Positions 6,124-11,113 of a stretch of 11,113 nucleotides of DNA are shown in pieces; position 1 is the first letter of the stretch; every line of letters begins with the position of its first letter. The stretch is from Christensenella sp. UBA3944 (GTDB lineage: Bacteria; Bacillota; Clostridia; Christensenellales; DTU072). A program made the position numbers and the translations under genes. The notes under the pieces were generated by a model. It was not told where the DNA came from and made no database searches. It saw only the letters and a list, made by a program, of their open reading frames with translations. The stretch covers positions 691 to 11,803 of the forward strand of contig DGDU01000031.1 of the NCBI GenBank assembly GCA_002385605.1. Direction: 5' to 3'.

Positions 6124-7524
6124 ATGATAAACATTTATTGCGACAAAAAATATCTTCCCGCCATCGAAATGGCGGCTAACGCCGTTTTAGAGTACTTCGG
6201 CATCCCCAAGGAGGACGCCGAGGCAGAGATAGGCATTGTCCCGCCCGAAGAAATAAAGGCGCTCAACGCCGAAAACAGAGGGATAGATTCGGTTACCGAT
6301 GTCCTCTCCTTTCAAACCATACCCGGCATAAAGATACCTTTTATTAAAGAGGATTACCCCTTCGATATCAACCCCGAAACGGGCGCCGTAATGCTCGGCG
6401 AGGTATATATCTGCCTCGAAAGAGCTAAAGAACAGGCCGAAGAATACGGGCATTCGCTAAGCCGCGAATTAGGCTTTCTTACCGTGCATGGGCTTCTGCA
6501 CCTCCTGGGCTTCGACCACCTGACCGACGAGGGCGCCGAAGTGATGGAGAGGTCGCAGGAAGTCATACTCGCAGCCGCAGGGCTCTCCCGCGAGTCTAAA
6601 GACGAAAGTATCCTTTCGCCCGAAGAAGAGCAGCACACCGGCTTTGTGGCCATACTCGGGCGCCCCAACGCCGGCAAATCCACGCTTATTAACACCCTTG
6701 TGGGCGAAAAGGTATCCATAGTAAGCTGGAAGCCCCAGACCACCCGCAACAAGATTCTTGGCGTGAGAAACGAGGATAATTATCAGCTCATATTCGTGGA
6801 TACCCCGGGGCTGCATGTCCCCAAAAACGCTTTGGGCGAGTTTATGATGCGCTCGGTAAGCGCCGCCATCGAGGGCGTCGACGCCATAATCTATGTGGTG
6901 GACGGCGAGAGAGGGCTCTCCGCCGAAGACAAAATCAACATCGAAAAATACGCCAAAGCCAACGAGGGCAGGGTTATTGTGGCGCTAAACAAGATAGACC
7001 ACATTACCCGCGCCAGGGTGGCGGAAATCCTCGCCGAAATAAATAACCTAAAGGGCTATTCCGCCGTCGTGCCCATATCCGCGCTTAAGGAAAAAAATAT
7101 CGCGCCCCTTATAGACGAGATAAAAAAGCATATCGGCGTAGGGCAAAAGCTCTTCCCCGACGATATGTACACCGACAGGAGCATAAGCTTTCTGGTATCC
7201 GAAATCATAAGGGAAAAGGCTTTCCGCCTGCTCGATAAGGAAGTCCCTTACGGCGTCGGCGTGATGATAAATCAGTTTAAGGAAAACGAAAACGGCGTAA
7301 CCGAGATAGACGCCAGCGTCATAGTGCAAAAGGACGCCCACAAGCCCATAGTTTTGGGCAAAAACGGCGAAATGATAAAGAAGATTGGCACCTACGCCAG
7401 GCAGGAGATAGAGCTTCTTGTAGGGGGCAAGGTGTTCCTTACGCTTTGGGTAAAGGTCAAAGAGGACTGGAGGGACAACCCCTCTGTGCTCGCAGACATA
7501 GGCTACGGAAAAAACGATTTGTAA
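6124..7524 (+). CDS. ybeY-era: Fusion protein: endoribonuclease YbeY + GTPase Era
   Basis: One continuous 466-residue frame carries two full-length proteins. Residues 1 to about 155 are YbeY, the metal-dependent RNase of 16S rRNA 3'-end maturation and ribosome quality control: NRGIDSVTDVLSF, then the metal-binding HGLLHLLGFDH (His122, His126, His132). A polar linker of about 20 residues leads to Era from about 172, a GTPase that assists 30S assembly and binds the 16S 3' end: G1 GRPNAGKS (179-186), QTTRN switch, DTPG (226-229), NKID (289-292) and SALK (from 319). The C-terminal KH domain has GKNG (412-415) and the family-typical WVKVKEDWRDN near the end. No methionine lies between the linker and G1, so a separate Era start is unlikely. 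AGGAAAG five bases before ATG is the binding site. In Bacillus dgkA and cdd separate the two genes. Confidence 0.95.
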   Translation: MINIYCDKKYLPAIEMAANAVLEYFGIPKEDAEAEIGIVPPEEIKALNAENRGIDSVTDVLSFQTIPGIKIPFIKEDYPFDINPETGAVMLGEVYICLERAKEQAEEYGHSLSRELGFLTVHGLLHLLGFDHLTDEGAEVMERSQEVILAAAGLSRESKDESILSPEEEQHTGFVAILGRPNAGKSTLINTLVGEKVSIVSWKPQTTRNKILGVRNEDNYQLIFVDTPGLHVPKNALGEFMMRSVSAAIEGVDAIIYVVDGERGLSAEDKINIEKYAKANEGRVIVALNKIDHITRARVAEILAEINNLKGYSAVVPISALKEKNIAPLIDEIKKHIGVGQKLFPDDMYTDRSISFLVSEIIREKAFRLLDKEVPYGVGVMINQFKENENGVTEIDASVIVQKDAHKPIVLGKNGEMIKKIGTYARQEIELLVGGKVFLTLWVKVKEDWRDNPSVLADIGYGKNDL

Positions 7525-7560
7525 CATTTTAAGGTTTTATACTAAAATTCCGCAATCTGC

Positions 7561-7577
7561 CCATACTTAAGGTATGG
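7561..7577 (+). promoter_or_regulatory. Hairpin covering the yqzL start
   Basis: CCATAC and GTATGG form a perfect six-base stem around TTAAG. The 3' arm contains the yqzL ATG (7574-7576), and the loop holds most of its only Shine-Dalgarno-like bases (AAGG, 7569-7572). Folding would hide the start site, which suggests low or controlled yqzL initiation. No T-run follows, so it is not a terminator. Confidence 0.4.
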
Positions 7578-7681
7578 ACGAGAAATTGAAGGAATTGTGC
7601 TGGAAAGCGTTTCTGGAGAGCGGCAGCCCCGGTTATTACATGCTTTACAGCGCCATAGAAAAGAGGCAAAAAAAAGACTGA
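7574..7681 (+). CDS. yqzL: YqzL family small protein
   Basis: A 35-codon frame between era and recO reads with the pattern W-K-x-F-x-x-[ST]-G followed by Y-x-x-L/M-Y (here CWKAFLESGSPGYYMLY, residues 9-25) and ends in a lysine-rich tail. This resembles YqzL, a tiny protein of unknown function encoded at the same place in Bacillus. The position between era and recO and the Trp/Phe/Gly/Tyr spacing are the main evidence. The ATG has a poor ribosome binding site (AAGG only one base away) and lies in a hairpin. A downstream TTG could be the true start, giving an even shorter peptide. The stop is nine bases before the recO ATG. Confidence 0.72.
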   Translation: MDEKLKELCWKAFLESGSPGYYMLYSAIEKRQKKD

Positions 7682-7690
7682 AGGTGAGTT

Positions 7691-8329
7691 ATGGATTTCA
7701 AGACCAGAGCGCTTTGCGTTAGCGCCTCCGACTTCGGCGAGGGCGACAAGCTGCTTACCCTTGTCGGGGCCGAATACGGCAAGATGGTGGCTAAAGCGCG
7801 CTCTGTCAAGACTCCCAAATCCAAGCTCCGCATGTGCGCGGAGGTCTTTTGCTATGGCGAATACATAATAAACCGCAGGGGCCGCGCAAACCTTGTTATA
7901 GGCTGCAGTATAGAGCAGAGCTTTTTTGACTGCTGGGGCGACCTCGGGAGATACACGGCCGCCCAGATTATTTGCGAAATCCTCGATAAAATTACGGTAG
8001 AGGGCGCCGACTGCAAAGAAGAGCTGTCGCTTGCCTTAACGGCGCTTGCCGCGGTAAGCCGCGCCGAAACCTCGCCTTACATAATCGCGGCGTGGTACCT
8101 TAGCCGCGTTTTGCTTGTTATCGGGCGGGACATAGAGGACTCCGCCGCCCCGCAAAGGCAAAAAACGCTGATAACCTCGCTTGCCGATATGGAGGTTACA
8201 GACCTCGACTCGCTGGACATAACAAAGGGCGAATTGAGGGAGGCCTTAGGCTACCTTAACCTTGTGCTGAGGGACGAGCTTTCGGCGCGAATCAACTCTC
8301 TCGCCGAGGCGCTAAAACAAGATATATAA
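7691..8329 (+). CDS. recO: DNA repair protein RecO, short form
   Basis: This 212-residue protein matches RecO, which works with RecF and RecR to load RecA on SSB-coated single-stranded DNA and to anneal strands. The N-terminal OB fold is clear (about residues 1-80): TRALCVSASDFGEGDKLLTL, then GKMVAKARSVKTPKSKL. A helical part with YTAAQIICEIL follows. Firmicute RecO usually has about 240-255 residues with a CxxC...CxxC zinc finger after the LLxxxG helix. Here LLVIGRDIEDSAAPQR passes straight to the C-terminal helices and no cysteine occurs in the last third, so the finger is missing. AAGGTGAG ends two bases before the ATG, overlapping the yqzL stop. No terminator is visible after it. Confidence 0.9.
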   Translation: MDFKTRALCVSASDFGEGDKLLTLVGAEYGKMVAKARSVKTPKSKLRMCAEVFCYGEYIINRRGRANLVIGCSIEQSFFDCWGDLGRYTAAQIICEILDKITVEGADCKEELSLALTALAAVSRAETSPYIIAAWYLSRVLLVIGRDIEDSAAPQRQKTLITSLADMEVTDLDSLDITKGELREALGYLNLVLRDELSARINSLAEALKQDI

Positions 8330-8362
8330 TACCAATAACTTCCATATTGTGGTCAAAATCGC

Positions 8363-8391
8363 TTGTTTATGAATGGGTTTTTATGTATAAT
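8363..8391 (+). promoter_or_regulatory. Sigma-A-type promoter for ppdK
   Basis: A perfect TATAAT at 8386-8391 is preceded by TTGTTT (8363-8368) at exactly 17 bases, in the AT-rich 109-base gap between recO and ppdK. Transcription would start near 8398, leaving a leader of about 40 bases ending in the strong AGAGGAG (8425-8431) seven bases before the ATG. The separate promoter fits the different codon use of ppdK. Confidence 0.68.
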
Positions 8392-8438
8392 TAATAGGCA
8401 TTGCAAGAAAAAAATTTTGTATATAGAGGAGAAAATCA

Positions 8439-11063
8439 ATGGCAAAGAAGTATGTTTACCTGTTCAGAGAGGCAGATGGCAACAACAGAGCTTTGTTCGG
8501 CGGTAAGGGCGCCAACCTCGCTCAGATGACCCGCCTGGGCATGCCCGTGCCTCCCGGATTCACCATCACGACCGAAGCCTGCACAAGGTATTACAATGAC
8601 GGACGCAAAATCGCCCCCGAAATCATAGACGAAGTTTTCGCCACCCTGGCGATTGTCGAGAAAGAAGCGGGCAAAAAATTCGGCGACCCCGAGAATCCCT
8701 TCCTCGTATCCGTCCGCAGCGGCGCCCGCGCGTCGATGCCCGGTATGATGGATACCATCCTTAACCTCGGCCTCACCGACATTTCCGTAGAAGGCCTCGC
8801 CAAGCAGACCAGCAACCCCCGTTTCGCCTACGACTGCTACCGCAGGTTCATCCAGATGTATTCGGATGTCGTTATCGGCATAGGCAAAGACTACTTTAAC
8901 AGGATTATAGACCAGGTTAAGGAAGAAAAGGGCGTAACCCTCGACACCGAGCTCACCGCCGAAGACCTCAAAGAGCTTATCGCCAAGTTCAAGGATTTCT
9001 ACTTCAAGTCCCAGGGCGAAGAGTTCCCCCAAGACCCCAAGGTTCAGCTTATCGGCGCTATCGAAGCCGTTTTCCGCAGCTGGGATAACCCTAGGGCCAA
9101 CATCTACCGCGCCATGCACGACATCCCCTACGATTGGGGCACCGCCGTCAATGTACAGTCGATGGTGTTCGGCAACATGGGCGACACTTCGGGCACAGGC
9201 GTTGCCTTCACCCGTAACCCCGCCACCGGCGAGAAGAAGCTCTACGGCGAGTACCTTATGAACGCCCAGGGCGAAGATGTCGTTGCCGGTATCCGCACCC
9301 CCGCCACAATCGACCACCTCAAGGAAACCAATCCCCAGGTTTACGAGGAGTTCGTAAGAATTGCCAACAACCTGGAAACATACTTCCGCGACATGCAGGA
9401 TATGGAGTTCACCATCGAAAGAGGCAAGCTCTACATGCTCCAGACCCGTAACGGCAAGCGCACGGCGCAAGCCGCCATCAAGATCGCCGTCGACCTCGTA
9501 AAAGAAGGCCTCTGCTCCGAAGAAGAAGCCCTTCTCAAGATCGACCCCAAGCAGCTTGACGACCTTCTCCACCCGCAATTCGACGCCAAAGAAATCAAGA
9601 AGCATACACCCATCGCCAAGGGCCTTCCCGCCTCTCCCGGCGCGGGCTGCGGCAAAATAGCCTTCACCGCCGAAGAAGCCGCCGAAAGGGCTGCCGCCGG
9701 CGAGGATGTCATCCTTGTAAGGCTCGAAACCTCCCCCGAAGACATTCAGGGCATGAATGTTGCCAAGGCGATACTTACCGCCCGCGGCGGGCTTACCTCC
9801 CACGCGGCCGTTGTCGCCCGCGGTATGGGCAAGTGCTGCGTAACGGGCTGCGGCGCCCTCATCATCGACGAGGAAGCCCACACCCTAACCGTAAACGGCA
9901 AGGTTTATACCTCAGACGACGAGCTTTCGGTAGACGGCTCCACCGGCAATGTGTACGAAGGCCGCCTCCCCCTCACCGAAGCCCAGATTTCCGGCGACTT
10001 CTCCACAGTTATGAGCTGGGCCAACAAGTACCGCGTCCTTAAGGTAAGGGCCAACGCCGACACTCCCGCCGACGCCGCCACTGCTTACAACTTCGGCGCC
10101 GAGGGTATAGGCCTCTGCCGCACCGAGCATATGTTCTTCGAGAAAGACCGTATCGCCGCGGTAAGAGAGATGATCGTTGCCGACACCCGCGAGCAACGCG
10201 AAGCCGCTCTCGCCAAGATACTTCCCATGCAAAAGTCCGACTTCATCGGCATCTATAAAGAAATGCACGGCTATCCCGTGACTATCCGCTTCCTCGACCC
10301 GCCTCTCCACGAGTTCCTGCCCCAAAAGGAAGAGGATATCCTCGCTCTCGCAGCCGAGATGAAGATACCCGTAGCCAAGCTTAAAGAGCGTATCGCCAGC
10401 CTGCACGAGTTCAACCCCATGCTCGGCCACCGCGGCTGCCGTCTTTCGGTAACCTTCCCCGAAATCGCCGAAATGCAGACCAGAGCGGTTATCGAGGCCG
10501 CTATCGAAGTCAACAAGGCGGGCGGCAATGTAAAAGCCGAAATCATGATACCTCTTATCGGCGAAGCCAAAGAGCTTAAGTATGTAAAGAGCATCGTCGT
10601 TAACACCGCCGAAGCCGTTATGAAAGAACTGGGCGTCAAGGTAGACTACACCGTAGGCACCATGATCGAAATACCCAGGGCCGCCATCACCGCCGACGCC
10701 ATAGGCGCCGAAGCCGACTTCTTCTCCTTCGGTACCAACGACCTTACCCAGATGACCTTCGGCTTCAGCCGTGACGACGCCGACAAGTTCCTCGGCGATT
10801 ACTACGACAAGAAGATCTACGAGTTCGACCCCTTCAAGAAGCTGGACCAGACCGGCGTAGGCGAACTTGTAAAGATAGCCGTACAAAAGGGCAAGTCGGC
10901 AAATTCCAAGATCAAGCTTGGTATCTGCGGCGAGCACGGCGGCGATCCCTCCACCGTAGAGTTCTGCCACGACATCGGGCTCACTTATGTTTCCTGCTCT
11001 CCCTACCGCGTACCCATCGCCATTCTCGCGGCTGCCCAGGCGGCAATCAAGAGCAAGAAGTAA
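8439..11063 (+). CDS. ppdK: Pyruvate, phosphate dikinase
   Basis: This 874-residue enzyme interconverts pyruvate, ATP and phosphate with PEP, AMP and pyrophosphate in the cytoplasm, linking glycolysis and gluconeogenesis in many anaerobes. The N-terminal ATP-grasp domain (about 1-340) has GGKGANLAQM near residue 22 and RSGARASMPGMMDTILNLGL. The swivelling phosphohistidine domain has GGLTSHAAVVARGMG with catalytic His455 and the regulatory-type Thr453. The C-terminal PEP/pyruvate barrel carries GTNDLTQMTFGFSRDD and catalytic Cys830 in GICGEHGGD. Length and His position match the well-studied clostridial enzyme. AGAGGAG seven bases before ATG is the best ribosome binding site in the window. Codons are strongly biased to C-ending forms and AAG, much more than in its neighbours, which suggests high expression. 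The PPDK regulatory kinase is not in the window. Confidence 0.98.
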   Translation: MAKKYVYLFREADGNNRALFGGKGANLAQMTRLGMPVPPGFTITTEACTRYYNDGRKIAPEIIDEVFATLAIVEKEAGKKFGDPENPFLVSVRSGARASMPGMMDTILNLGLTDISVEGLAKQTSNPRFAYDCYRRFIQMYSDVVIGIGKDYFNRIIDQVKEEKGVTLDTELTAEDLKELIAKFKDFYFKSQGEEFPQDPKVQLIGAIEAVFRSWDNPRANIYRAMHDIPYDWGTAVNVQSMVFGNMGDTSGTGVAFTRNPATGEKKLYGEYLMNAQGEDVVAGIRTPATIDHLKETNPQVYEEFVRIANNLETYFRDMQDMEFTIERGKLYMLQTRNGKRTAQAAIKIAVDLVKEGLCSEEEALLKIDPKQLDDLLHPQFDAKEIKKHTPIAKGLPASPGAGCGKIAFTAEEAAERAAAGEDVILVRLETSPEDIQGMNVAKAILTARGGLTSHAAVVARGMGKCCVTGCGALIIDEEAHTLTVNGKVYTSDDELSVDGSTGNVYEGRLPLTEAQISGDFSTVMSWANKYRVLKVRANADTPADAATAYNFGAEGIGLCRTEHMFFEKDRIAAVREMIVADTREQREAALAKILPMQKSDFIGIYKEMHGYPVTIRFLDPPLHEFLPQKEEDILALAAEMKIPVAKLKERIASLHEFNPMLGHRGCRLSVTFPEIAEMQTRAVIEAAIEVNKAGGNVKAEIMIPLIGEAKELKYVKSIVVNTAEAVMKELGVKVDYTVGTMIEIPRAAITADAIGAEADFFSFGTNDLTQMTFGFSRDDADKFLGDYYDKKIYEFDPFKKLDQTGVGELVKIAVQKGKSANSKIKLGICGEHGGDPSTVEFCHDIGLTYVSCSPYRVPIAILAAAQAAIKSKK

Positions 11064-11080
11064 TAACACCTGATCGCAAT

Positions 11081-11106
11081 AAAAAAACCGCCCCAAAAGA
11101 AGCGTT
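11081..11106 (-). terminator. Possible intrinsic terminator for an unseen leftward gene
   Basis: On the minus strand AACGCTTC and GGGGCGGTT can pair around a TTTT loop (one bulged G, two G-U pairs), followed by seven T at 11081-11087. On the plus strand the wobble pairs become mismatches and no T-run follows, so it would not serve ppdK. A convergent gene would have to lie beyond the right edge. The stem is weak. Confidence 0.4.
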
Positions 11107-11113
11107 CACTTAG

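Noticed and set aside
8332..8352. CAATA/TATTG stem after recO as a terminator
   Set aside because: The stem is only five AT-rich pairs and is not followed by a T-run; read-through into ppdK seems possible.
8436..9881. Long open frame on the minus strand inside ppdK (481 codons)
   Set aside because: It is the mirror of ppdK's biased codons, lacks a ribosome binding site, and its translation is a low-complexity Gly/Val/Leu/Ala-rich product with no family pattern.
9912..11096. Second long minus-strand frame inside ppdK (394 codons)
   Set aside because: It has the same composition artefact opposite a highly biased, clearly real gene and shows no recognisable motif.

Overview
This window looks like a chromosomal segment from a Gram-positive, endospore-forming-lineage Firmicute, most likely an uncultured member of the Clostridia. 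By eye it is of moderate GC, close to half. The case rests on the sporulation pair yqfC-yqfD, on the gene order yqfC-yqfD-(7TM-HD phosphodiesterase)-ybeY-era-yqzL-recO, which is a Firmicute neighbourhood, on Gram-positive-style ribosome binding sites, and on a clostridial-type pyruvate phosphate dikinase. No RNA genes, CRISPR arrays, insertion sequences or phage genes are visible. Coding is dense, and no gene-free stretch exceeds 150 bases.

Left arm (1-3060, minus strand): a compact operon reads leftward from a good sigma-A-type promoter at 3136-3164. Its order is oligoendopeptidase F (pepF), then a two-pass membrane protein of unknown function overlapping pepF by 4 bases, then the replicative helicase gene dnaB two bases further on. 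dnaB runs off the left edge, so only its N-terminal domain is seen.

Divergent intergenic region (3061-3208): it holds the pepF promoter, a pair of TTGTGAA repeats inside short dyads in the pepF leader, and a candidate sigma-E promoter directly abutting the yqfC start codon.

Right arm (3209-8329, plus strand): yqfC and yqfD (sporulation) overlap by one base. A candidate vegetative promoter inside the 3' end of yqfD would let the downstream housekeeping genes be expressed without the sporulation promoter. These are a PgpH-type c-di-AMP phosphodiesterase lacking its usual extracellular domain, a single-protein fusion of the rRNA-maturation nuclease YbeY with the GTPase Era, the tiny yqzL, and a short recO without the usual zinc-finger cysteines. 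Compared with the Bacillus order, phoH, dgkA and cdd are absent, and loss of the latter two has left ybeY and era as one gene.

Right end (8330-11113): ppdK, a full-length pyruvate phosphate dikinase with its own promoter, a strong ribosome binding site and a strongly biased codon choice that suggests high expression. It is followed by a possible minus-strand terminator for an unseen convergent gene.

No completely new multi-gene system is evident. The points most worth a second look are the YbeY-Era fusion, the pared-down PgpH and RecO, and the placement of dnaB behind a peptidase and a membrane protein.
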